Assembly: GCA_030831885.1 (NCBI GenBank) | Contig: JAURKF010000344.1 | Coordinates: forward strand, 1 to 6,314 | Reading direction: 5' to 3' | DNA: 6,314 nt | From: Flavobacteriales bacterium | GTDB lineage: Bacteria; Bacteroidota; Bacteroidia; Flavobacteriales; UA16 | Part shown: one piece after another, positions 1-5,827 of the stretch | How the letters are laid out: each line of letters opens with the position of its first letter | Numbering within the stretch: the stretch's first letter is position 1 | The notes under the pieces: model-generated | Databases searched by the model: none | Told to the model about the DNA's origin: nothing | What the model saw: the letters and a program-made list of their open reading frames with translations, nothing else | Program-made: the position numbers and the translations under genes

Positions 1-37
1 AGAAATACTTTATTGCATTTCCGAGAGAAGCAAGGAT

Positions 38-1594
38 CTAGAGATTCACTTCTTCGCCTTCTTTATCAAAAATGTGATATTCGAGCAAAGCTGCGCTTGT
101 AGAAGGTTCTACGCGTAATTTTATTTTGTATTTCTTGCTCCAGGTTTTAGTGATGTTGGAGAAGAAACCACGATTGAGGTAAGCTTCTACCATGGGGTGC
201 ACAGCAAGGCGCAATTGCTTATGAGTGCCTTCTTCGGAGAGGAAGCGCACGTTGTTTTCAATTTCTTCGGTGAATAGCAATGAAGATTGAATAGTTCCCT
301 TTCCGTCGCAGCTCGGACATTTTTCGGTAGTTACCACTTTAGTTACTGGCTTCACACGCTCGCGTGTGATTTCGACAACTCCAAAGCGGCTTGGAGGAAG
401 CACGTTGTGCTTCGCTTTGTCTTCCTTCATTGCATCGCGCAGCACATCACTGAGCTTACGCTGGTTGTCTTTGTTCTGCATATCGATGAAATCGATGCAG
501 ATGATACCGCCCATATCGCGCAGGCGAAGAAGACGGGCTATTTCTTTGGCGCACTCTACGTTGGTTTGAAGGGCGTTCTCTTCCTGATTAACTACCGTCG
601 AGTTTTTGCGATTGCCGCTATTCACGTCGATAACGTGCATGGCTTCGGTATGCTCAACGATAAGGTATGCGCCACTCTTCAGATTTACCTGCTTGCCAAA
701 ACTTTGCTTGATTTGGCGGTGAATGCTGAAAGCATCAAACAAATCGGTGCTGCGATGCATCTTCACGATGCTTTCCTGGTGATTGAAAGTTTTCAGGAAT
801 GCCTTTACTTCAGCGGCAACCGTGTCGTCATTTACATGGATGGCCGTGAAGTTGTCGTTGAGGATATCGCGCAGTATGGATGTGGTCTTGTTGATTTCAC
901 CCAATACACGCTGTGGTGCGCGAGCGGTGCGCATGTTTTTGTGCAGTTCATCCCATCGCTTTACGAGATCTTGTAGGTCCTGATCCAGTTCGGATACGCT
1001 GGTGCCTTCGGCCTGCGTGCGAATAATCACACCCATGTTTTGTGGACGAATGCTACCGATGAGCTTCCGCAGACGATCGCGCTCGTCGTCGTCTGTTATT
1101 CGCCCGGATAGTGATATCTTATTGGAGAAAGGTACCAACACCAGGTAACGACCTGCTATGGTAACTTCAGAGGTGAGGCGCGGACCCTTTTGTGAAATGG
1201 GTTCCTTTGCAACCTGCACGGGTATCACATAACCTTGACCTATTACATCTTTGATTTTGCCTTCCTTTTTAATGTCGGGCTGCATCTGGAAACCCATGAG
1301 ATCGGGGGTGCGCTGCTCGCCGGCTGCTGTTTTGCGCGCGAACGCATTGAGCGAAGCGAACTGCGGCCCCAAATCGAGGTAATGCAGAAATGCATCTTTG
1401 CTGTAACCTACATCTACGAAGCACGCGTTGAGGTGAGGCAATATCTTTTTCACCCTACCCAGATATACGTCGCCCACCGCGTACTCCTGGTTGCGCTGTT
1501 CGCGATGGAGTTCGATGAGGACCTTCTCTTTGAGCAAGGCAATCTCTACTCCTGAAGAAGTAGAGTTAATGATAAGTTCGATGTTACCCGTCAA
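38..1594 (-). CDS. rng: Ribonuclease G/E family endoribonuclease (Rne/Rng)
   Basis: Single-strand-specific endoribonuclease of the RNase E/G family, expected to act in the cytoplasm on rRNA maturation and mRNA decay. Counting from the TTG start (518 aa), an N-terminal S1-type RNA-binding region contains YLGRVKKILPHLNACFVDVG (about 44-63). An expanded insertion follows at about 76-121, as I recall for Bacteroidota homologues, and the S1 fold resumes at KGPRLTSEVTIAGRYLVLVP. The DNase I-like catalytic part carries both metal-binding aspartates, in HVIDVNSG (D323) and CIDFIDM (D368). The zinc-link CPSCDGKG (C426, C429) follows. There is no long RNase E-type scaffold tail, so it resembles RNase G. 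No ATG is available. A GTG at 1633 would add 13 residues (MLPPVFCFLNIPV), but relatives start just before the ELIINST block, so I prefer TTG at 1594. An AGGGTGG stretch upstream of the GTG keeps that option open. It is the last visible gene of the leftward cluster. Confidence 0.95.
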   Translation of the reverse strand: MTGNIELIINSTSSGVEIALLKEKVLIELHREQRNQEYAVGDVYLGRVKKILPHLNACFVDVGYSKDAFLHYLDLGPQFASLNAFARKTAAGEQRTPDLMGFQMQPDIKKEGKIKDVIGQGYVIPVQVAKEPISQKGPRLTSEVTIAGRYLVLVPFSNKISLSGRITDDDERDRLRKLIGSIRPQNMGVIIRTQAEGTSVSELDQDLQDLVKRWDELHKNMRTARAPQRVLGEINKTTSILRDILNDNFTAIHVNDDTVAAEVKAFLKTFNHQESIVKMHRSTDLFDAFSIHRQIKQSFGKQVNLKSGAYLIVEHTEAMHVIDVNSGNRKNSTVVNQEENALQTNVECAKEIARLLRLRDMGGIICIDFIDMQNKDNQRKLSDVLRDAMKEDKAKHNVLPPSRFGVVEITRERVKPVTKVVTTEKCPSCDGKGTIQSSLLFTEEIENNVRFLSEEGTHKQLRLAVHPMVEAYLNRGFFSNITKTWSKKYKIKLRVEPSTSAALLEYHIFDKEGEEVNL

Positions 1595-1698
1595 AACCGG
1601 AATATTGAGAAAACAGAAAACAGGTGGAAGCACAGAGCTACCACCCTGAATTGAGGACTACCGCGCATTAGGAGCACAGCAGCACACAGAACAAACTA

Positions 1699-1794
1699 CT
1701 AGCGTAGTTTCTTCTTGTGGCGATTCTTTCTCAAACGCTTCTTTCTTTTGTGTGTGGCCATCTTATGGCGCTTTCTTTTCTTACCGCAAGGCAT
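1699..1794 (-). CDS. AURKAIP1/COX24-domain-like small basic protein (31 aa), probably ribosome-associated
   Basis: A complete 31-codon reading frame from ATG (1794) to TAG, encoding a peptide starting MPCGKKRKRHKMATHKRKK and ending NRHKKKLR. Of the 31 residues, 18 are Lys/Arg and 3 are His, with no acidic residue. I recognise the GKKRKRHK-ATHKRKKR-RKNRHKKK pattern as the tiny protein conserved in Bacteroidota and usually named AURKAIP1/COX24 domain-containing protein. The same type of segment occurs in mitochondrial small-subunit protein mS38 and in actinobacterial bS22, both bound to rRNA, so a ribosomal role is a reasonable inference but not shown here. Its start lies inside the TPR gene: the two overlap by 14 nt in different frames, which suggests translational coupling. 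The RNase G/E gene follows downstream. Position 3 is Cys, where I recall Ser as usual. Its size means automatic gene callers often miss it. Confidence 0.82.
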   Translation of the reverse strand: MPCGKKRKRHKMATHKRKKRLRKNRHKKKLR

Positions 1795-2389
1795 TGTTTT
1801 GCTGTGTTAATTGAATATTTAAAGTATCTATAAACTCTTTCACTTTCGCAACAACTACTTCGTCGGTGTTGTGTCGTAAAAGTGCTTCGTAGCGTTGTTT
1901 GGCTTCAGCCGGGCGATTCAATTGTTGAAGAGCCTGAGCTGAGAAGAACAAGGAGTTGTTGTCGGTTGAATCCAACTGCAATCCGCGTTCGAAACACTGC
2001 AAGGCCAAACTCACAGTGTCCATTACCATAAACTGATATCCTACTTCTACCTGGTACTTAATATCGTCGGGGCGAAGCGCAATCACTTTCTCGAATCGAG
2101 CGATTGCTTTGTCGAGTTGTCCGCTTTTCACCGAAAACAATCCCAAATAGTAATGTGCATCGACATTAGTGGAATCTTCTGCAACCATTTCGCGCAGTAT
2201 GGTGATACCGGCCATTGGATTGGGTCCGTTCACTAATTCAACAGCTTGTTGAAGTTTTAGTGAGTCGGGATCGGCAGTAGTTGCAGCTGTCTCTTTCGAG
2301 GCAGGGTGTTTAGGTAACAATAAAAAAAGAACGATGAGTCCGATGGACAAAAAAACAAGAATGCTGAGGACGGTGCGATTATTGGGCAT
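1781..2389 (-). CDS. Membrane-anchored tetratricopeptide repeat protein
   Basis: A 202-residue protein with a single hydrophobic N-terminal segment (about residues 7-25, SILVFLSIGLIVLFLLL) followed by KHPASK, best read as an uncleaved signal anchor that places the rest in the periplasm. After a Thr/Ala-rich linker (about 31-45) come three TPR-like units at about 77-107 (AHYYLGLFSVKSGQLDKAIA), 109-141 (YQVEVGYQF to ALQCFERGLQLD) and 143-174 (SLFFSAQALQQLNRPAEAKQ). TPRs mediate protein-protein contact; the partner cannot be read from the sequence and no enzymatic motif is visible. Its ATG overlaps the 3' end of the HU gene by 11 nt, and its own end overlaps the next small gene by 14 nt, so it is the middle gene of a tightly packed unit. 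This position between HU and rng recurs in Bacteroidota, but I know of no established function. Confidence 0.9.
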   Translation of the reverse strand: MPNNRTVLSILVFLSIGLIVLFLLLPKHPASKETAATTADPDSLKLQQAVELVNGPNPMAGITILREMVAEDSTNVDAHYYLGLFSVKSGQLDKAIARFEKVIALRPDDIKYQVEVGYQFMVMDTVSLALQCFERGLQLDSTDNNSLFFSAQALQQLNRPAEAKQRYEALLRHNTDEVVVAKVKEFIDTLNIQLTQQNNALR

Positions 2390-2687
2390 TTTCGCTCTTT
2401 TCTACAGGCACTTTCGCCTTTACGTCGTCCATGAATTCTTTAGCAGGTTTGAAGGCCGGGATGTAGTGAGCTGGGATAACAACACTGGTCTTTGCTAAAA
2501 TGTTGCGACCCAATTTTTCAGCACGCTTCTTAACGATGAAGCTGCCAAATCCTCTCAAATACACGTTTTCTCCATTTTCCATGGCGTTCTTTACAGTACC
2601 CATGAAACCTTCAACGATAGCCAATACATCATTGCGATCGATTCCGGTTTTGTTGGAGATTTCCGTTACTATATCTGCTTTAGTCAT
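2379..2687 (-). CDS. HU/IHF-family DNA-binding protein
   Basis: Small histone-like nucleoid protein of 102 residues that would dimerise and bend DNA. The N-terminal helices (MTKADIVTEISNKTGI..., 1-40) are typical, as is the GFGSFIVKKRAEKLGRN signature at 46-62. The beta-arm and C-terminal IPAFKPAKEF (76-85) follow, then a short charged tail (VKAKVPVEKSENAQ) that extends past the usual roughly 90 residues. The arm reads GRNILAK where enteric HU has GRNPQTG, so the intercalating proline at the tip is replaced by Ile. I recall similar replacements in Bacteroidota HU subfamilies, so this may be lineage-typical. It is the first gene of the leftward unit, with a consensus Bacteroidota promoter about 50 nt upstream. 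The ATG at 2687 has no Shine-Dalgarno sequence and sits in the palindrome CATATATG. HU and IHF cannot be told apart with certainty here. Confidence 0.94.
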   Translation of the reverse strand: MTKADIVTEISNKTGIDRNDVLAIVEGFMGTVKNAMENGENVYLRGFGSFIVKKRAEKLGRNILAKTSVVIPAHYIPAFKPAKEFMDDVKAKVPVEKSENAQ

Positions 2688-2735
2688 ATATGATAATGTT
2701 ATTAATTGTCTATTAGGTAATTTTCAAATGGGCGG

Positions 2736-2765
2736 CAAATATAGTCCTCTTTTTTTTATTTCCAA
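2736..2765 (-). promoter_or_regulatory. Bacteroidota-type promoter for the HU-TPR-small protein-rng unit
   Basis: On the minus strand a TTG (2765-2763) is followed after 19 nt by TATATTTG (2743-2736). This fits the primary sigma factor consensus of Bacteroidota (-33 TTG, 17-23 nt, -7 TAnnTTTG). The spacer is A-rich. Transcription would begin near 2730, leaving a leader of about 40 nt before the HU ATG at 2687. The match is direct; activity is inferred. Confidence 0.75.
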
Positions 2766-2766
2766 C

Positions 2767-2794
2767 TTGTTCTTTTACTGAAAGTTAGAATTTG
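2767..2794 (+). promoter_or_regulatory. Possible weak divergent promoter for mutY
   Basis: On the plus strand TTG (2767-2769) lies 16-17 nt before TAGAATTTG (2786-2794), which is one base longer than the TAnnTTTG box. The TTG sits next to the opposing TTG of the HU promoter (CAACTTG, 2763-2769), so two promoters would fire back to back. No better plus-strand match appears before the mutY ATG, but this is a degenerate match in AT-rich DNA. Confidence 0.3.
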
Positions 2795-2868
2795 TTTGTT
2801 TGTCTTGCATCGGCAACTATGGACAGGCGCATTTGTGTAGGAATTTGTGGGCTAACATTGTCGCTCCG

Positions 2869-3924
2869 ATGAGCCCTGCTTCAAAACTTCTAGTATGGTA
2901 CGAATCCAATAAGCGCGATTTACCATGGCGACATACCCGTGATCCATATGCTGTGTGGCTTTCGGAAGTGATATTGCAGCAAACGCGCGTTAATCAGGGC
3001 TTAGAATATTACCATCGATTTTTGAAGCTTTTTCCGACGGTTTTCGATTTGGCATCTGCTAGTGAAGATCAGGTGTTGAAGGCCTGGCAGGGGCTAGGTT
3101 ACTACAGCCGAGCCAGAAATCTCCACACCACGGCTAGGCAAGTGGCAGGTTCCTACAAGGGTATATTTCCGACAACATCAGCTGAGCTGAAACAATTGAA
3201 GGGCATCGGTGATTACACTTCCGCGGCTATCGCTTCCTTTTGCTATGATGAATGCGTGCCTGTGCTGGATGGCAACGTTCAGCGCGTGGTGGCTCGTTTG
3301 CTGGCACTGGAAGAGCCGGTGGACAGGCCTTCGGGCAAATCTGTTATTCTCGAGTCTTTAAAAAAATGGATTGATCCAAAGCACCCGGCAACTTTTAATC
3401 AAGCTATCATGGAATTTGGTGCGCTTCAGTGCACCCCGCAAAATCCGCGATGTGAAGTTTGTCCTTTGCAGGGGGGATGTAGATCTTTTGCACTGCAGCG
3501 AACCACCGATTTCCCCATCAAGTCGGGAAAGACTAAGGTGACTGATGTCTGGATGTATTACCTCATTTTTATTCACAACAACGAAGTGCTGATCAGGCAA
3601 CGTGTGCATTCTGGAATTTGGAAGGGACTTTACGATTTTCCTTCGGTGGATTCTGAACGGGCTATGGAAATGCAAGAGGTATTGGGGCAATGGTGTAATG
3701 AAAGAGGATTAAAAGAGAAGCTCACTTTGCTTGGCTCTTGTGTTGAACTCCAGCATGTTCTTTCACATCGCCGCGTTCATGCGGTGTTTGCGGAGATGAT
3801 TGTGCCGAAAAAAATCGAAACGCGCCCAGCGGAAAGATGGATTGCATTAAATGAATTTGCCTCGCTCGGTGTTTCAAGACTTGTTGATAGATATATAAAA
3901 GAGCATAGTCAACTGCTCGGTTGA
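2869..3924 (+). CDS. mutY: A/G-specific adenine DNA glycosylase MutY
   Basis: Base-excision repair enzyme that removes adenine mispaired with 8-oxoguanine, so preventing G:C to T:A changes. Counting from the ATG at 2869 (351 aa), it shows LPWR, then WLSEVILQQT with the catalytic Glu (E33). The helix-hairpin-helix is LKGIGDYTSAAI (about 110-121), and the catalytic Asp lies in VPVLDGNVQRV (D134). The iron-sulfur loop C-x6-C-x2-C-x5-C is complete (C188, C195, C198, C204). The C-terminal Nudix-like 8-oxoG recognition domain (about 225-345) includes HVLSHRRVH, matching the FSH-type region of MutY. All key residues are present, so it should be active. The frame is open back to a TTG at 2800, but those 23 extra residues (MSCIGNYGQAHLC...) are not family-like, so I use the ATG. 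It is divergent from HU and followed 108 nt later by ssb. Confidence 0.97.
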   Translation: MSPASKLLVWYESNKRDLPWRHTRDPYAVWLSEVILQQTRVNQGLEYYHRFLKLFPTVFDLASASEDQVLKAWQGLGYYSRARNLHTTARQVAGSYKGIFPTTSAELKQLKGIGDYTSAAIASFCYDECVPVLDGNVQRVVARLLALEEPVDRPSGKSVILESLKKWIDPKHPATFNQAIMEFGALQCTPQNPRCEVCPLQGGCRSFALQRTTDFPIKSGKTKVTDVWMYYLIFIHNNEVLIRQRVHSGIWKGLYDFPSVDSERAMEMQEVLGQWCNERGLKEKLTLLGSCVELQHVLSHRRVHAVFAEMIVPKKIETRPAERWIALNEFASLGVSRLVDRYIKEHSQLLG

Positions 3925-3925
3925 A

Positions 3926-3962
3926 TGGAATAACTTTGCTATAACTCATTCCATATAGGAAT
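3926..3962 (+). repeat. Alternating inverted repeats between mutY and ssb
   Basis: TGGAAT (3926-3931), ATTCCA (3948-3953) and GGAAT (3958-3962) form two mutually exclusive hairpins. The middle arm can pair with the left arm, enclosing the TAACTTTG box, or with the right arm around ATATA. Stems are only 5-6 bp, so this may be an operator-like dyad or chance. Confidence 0.35.
3931..3938 (+). promoter_or_regulatory. TAnnTTTG -7 element upstream of ssb
   Basis: TAACTTTG is an exact match to the Bacteroidota -7 box and starts 7 nt after the mutY stop codon. No TTG lies 17-23 nt upstream, so the -33 half is missing or degenerate. If used, transcription would start near 3945 and give ssb a leader of nearly 90 nt, letting ssb-gldE-gldD be expressed apart from mutY. 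Confidence 0.5.
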
Positions 3963-3974
3963 AAGACTTGGGGA

Positions 3975-3997
3975 GCCGACAAACGTAGGTTTGCGGC
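3975..3997 (+). promoter_or_regulatory. Stem-loop in the ssb leader
   Basis: GCCGACAAAC (3975-3984) pairs with GTTTGCGGC (3989-3997) around a GTAG loop. This gives nine base pairs with one bulged A, including four G:C pairs at the base. It ends 35 nt before the ssb ATG. No T-run follows, so it is not a typical intrinsic terminator. A 5' UTR regulatory hairpin, an mRNA stabiliser or a processing site are all possible. The pairing is seen directly; the role is unknown. Confidence 0.45.
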
Positions 3998-4032
3998 GTT
4001 AAACAAATTATTCACCCTAAATTTTTAAACAC

Positions 4033-4464
4033 ATGGCAACAGTAAACAAAGTAATCTTACTCGGCAACTTGGGTAAAGATCCGGAGACAAAAAACTTCGA
4101 CAATGGCGGAGTAGTAGTTTCATTTTCTATGGCAACCACAGAGTCCTATTGGGACAAAGAGAAAGCGCAACGAATAGATCTGCCTACCGAGTGGCATAAC
4201 ATACGTGTTACACGTCCCGGGCTCACCAAGCTTGCTCAATTCCTGCATAAAGGAAGTCAGGTTTATATTGAAGGAAGTCTGCGTACTCGTCAGTACCAAA
4301 CCAAAGAAGGTGAAACGCGATATTTCACGGAGGTAGTCGCCAATGAAATTGTGCTTACAGGTACTCGCTCGGGTAGCGAAACACCTTCACAATCTCATCC
4401 TATGGAGCATTCAGCTACGATCCCTGTGCCTGTTGCGGTCGGCGATGATGATCTTCCATTTTAA
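4033..4464 (+). CDS. ssb: Single-stranded DNA-binding protein SSB
   Basis: Coats single-stranded DNA during replication, recombination and repair, and recruits partner enzymes through its C-terminal tip. The 143-residue protein has the full OB-fold (about 1-110), beginning VNKVILLGNLGKDPETK and including EWHNIRV (53-59) and GSQVYIEGSLRTRQYQTKEG (74-93). A short Ser/Thr/Pro-rich linker (111-135) leads to the classic acidic tip GDDDLPF (137-143), identical in type to the E. coli DDDIPF tip that binds partner proteins. Length is slightly below the 150-180 of many SSBs because the linker is short. The ATG follows an A/T-rich, SD-free leader (TTTTTAAACAC), usual for Bacteroidota. gldE begins 20 nt after its stop, so the two are probably cotranscribed. 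The residues after the conserved Trp (RVTRPGLTKLAQF) depart a little from the common form but stay within the fold. Confidence 0.97.
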   Translation: MATVNKVILLGNLGKDPETKNFDNGGVVVSFSMATTESYWDKEKAQRIDLPTEWHNIRVTRPGLTKLAQFLHKGSQVYIEGSLRTRQYQTKEGETRYFTEVVANEIVLTGTRSGSETPSQSHPMEHSATIPVPVAVGDDDLPF

Positions 4465-4484
4465 GTCGAACCAATATCTTTCGA

Positions 4485-5816
4485 TTGGAAGCTATCAGTA
4501 TTAGCTGTCATACAGCTACCATTTTTTTATCGATTTGGAGCAACACCGGCCCTTTGGTGGCGGTGTTGCTTCTCATTTTATGCAGCGCTCTCATATCGAG
4601 TAGCGAGGTAGCCTTGTTTTCGCTTACCCCGTCGCAGAAAGCCGATTTGGTGAATTCGAAGAACACATCGGACCAGCGTATCTTGTCGTTGCTTGAAACC
4701 CCCGATCGGGAAAATGGTCCAAAGCGATTACTGGCCACAGTGCTTATAGCCAATAACGCAGTGAACATTGCGATTGTTCTTATTTCCTCCCAACTAACTG
4801 CAAGCTGGTTTGCTGCGGGCGATTATCCGGAGTGGCTCAGAACGATGATTGATGTGGTTGCCATCACGTTTGTAATTGTGTTATTTGGGGAAGTTATACC
4901 CAAGGTCTATGCAACTGGAAACAACATCCAAGTGGCCCGTTTCATGTCAATGCCACTCGAGTTTATACGTCGGCTATGCAGTCCGCTAACATGGTTTTTG
5001 ATGCGCTCGTCCTCCTTGCTGGAAACCCGATTGAAAAATAAAGTGCGTAGTAATATTTCGGTTGATGAACTCGGGCACGCATTGGAGTTGACCGCCGACG
5101 ATGGTCGGACTGAGGAAGAACATAAGATTTTGGAAGGAATTGTGACCTTCGGTGGCAAGGAGGCTGCGCAGATAATGACTCCACGAACTGACATTGTATT
5201 TCTATCGCTTAATCAGCCCTTCCGGGAGGTGTTAACCATTGTGCTTGAGAAAGGGTATTCGCGCATTCCGGTGATTAAAGATTCCATGGATGAAATAGCG
5301 GGCTTCTTATTCATCAAGGATCTTTTGCCGCATATCGACAAGGAGGAATTTGAATGGCAGTCGCTCATCATGCAGCCATTTTATGTTCCTGAAAATAAGA
5401 TGATCGACGATTTGCTGCAGGAGTTTCAGCAAAATAAAATTCACTTGGCCATTGTTGTGGACGAATACGGAGGTACATCGGGCCTGGTAACCCTTGAAGA
5501 TATTCTGGAAGAAATTGTGGGAGAGATTAAGGATGAATTCGATGAGGAAGAGCTGCACTATTCTAAGCTCGATGAGTTTACGTACATCGTGGAGGGAAAA
5601 ACTTCGCTGGTTGATTTTTATAAAATCACCGATATCGATGGCGATGTTTTCGAAGAACATAGGGGTGATAGTAGTACGCTTGCCGGCTTCATGCTCGAGC
5701 ATGCAGGTCGCATACTGGAAAGGGGCGATGCGGTCGAGTTCAAAGGATATACGTTGTTTGTGGAGGCGGCGGATAAGCGAAAAATAAAACGCGTGAAGGT
5801 TACCTTACCGCATTAA
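4485..5816 (+). CDS. gldE: Gliding motility-associated protein GldE (CNNM/CBS/CorC-type membrane protein)
   Basis: Inner-membrane protein of 443 residues related to the HlyC/CorC/CNNM family, some of whose members transport or sense Mg2+ or Co2+. In order: a CNNM/DUF21 membrane domain with hydrophobic segments at about 22-40, 83-105 and 120-138 and signature stretches SSSEVALFSL (38-47) and GEVIPKVYATG (135-145); a first CBS domain from MTPRTDIVF (231) to FLFIKDLLPHI (284); a second from about 296 to 350 with VVDEYGGTSGLVTLEDILEE (324-343); and a CorC/HlyC C-terminal domain (about 364-440). CBS pairs usually bind adenine nucleotides. In Flavobacterium johnsoniae gldE lies beside gldD and, as I recall, extra gldE partly suppresses a gldB defect; its transport activity is unproven. 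There is no ATG: the TTG at 4485 gives the usual N-terminal length. gldD starts 11 nt downstream, which together with the domain set supports GldE over a generic hemolysin-type protein. Confidence 0.93.
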   Translation: MEAISISCHTATIFLSIWSNTGPLVAVLLLILCSALISSSEVALFSLTPSQKADLVNSKNTSDQRILSLLETPDRENGPKRLLATVLIANNAVNIAIVLISSQLTASWFAAGDYPEWLRTMIDVVAITFVIVLFGEVIPKVYATGNNIQVARFMSMPLEFIRRLCSPLTWFLMRSSSLLETRLKNKVRSNISVDELGHALELTADDGRTEEEHKILEGIVTFGGKEAAQIMTPRTDIVFLSLNQPFREVLTIVLEKGYSRIPVIKDSMDEIAGFLFIKDLLPHIDKEEFEWQSLIMQPFYVPENKMIDDLLQEFQQNKIHLAIVVDEYGGTSGLVTLEDILEEIVGEIKDEFDEEELHYSKLDEFTYIVEGKTSLVDFYKITDIDGDVFEEHRGDSSTLAGFMLEHAGRILERGDAVEFKGYTLFVEAADKRKIKRVKVTLPH

Positions 5817-5827
5817 CCTTTCGAACT

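Noticed and set aside
1..37. A terminator or another gene downstream of rng
   Set aside because: The 37 bases show no clear hairpin with a U-run on the minus strand and no start of a recognisable frame; the stretch is too short to judge.
287..976. A 229-codon open frame on the plus strand
   Set aside because: It lies wholly antisense to the RNase G/E gene, whose protein is clearly conserved through this stretch. The antisense product has no recognisable domain and reads as a shadow frame.
1634..1698. Separate promoter just upstream of rng
   Set aside because: The gap contains TAGTAGTTTG-like sequence on the minus strand, but no exact TAnnTTTG with a properly spaced TTG, so cotranscription from the HU promoter is the simpler reading.
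2791..2802. TTTG tetranucleotide repeated three times, as a possible phase-variation tract
   Set aside because: Three units are too few for likely slippage switching, and the tract lies in T-rich intergenic DNA where such runs arise by chance.
2800..2868. N-terminal extension of MutY from a TTG start
   Set aside because: The extra 23 residues do not resemble MutY, and the ATG at 2869 gives the catalytic residues nearly the same numbering as E. coli MutY.
3975..3997. Intrinsic terminator after mutY
   Set aside because: The stem is good, but no T-run follows the hairpin on the plus strand and none precedes it that would serve the minus strand.
3722..4015. A minus-strand frame spanning the mutY end and the ssb leader
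   Set aside because: It is antisense to the MutY C-terminal domain and shows no family features; the part over the intergenic gap is low-complexity in character.
5307..5702. A 131-codon minus-strand frame
   Set aside because: It is antisense to the CBS and CorC domains of GldE, which are well conserved on the plus strand, and it has no recognisable motif of its own.
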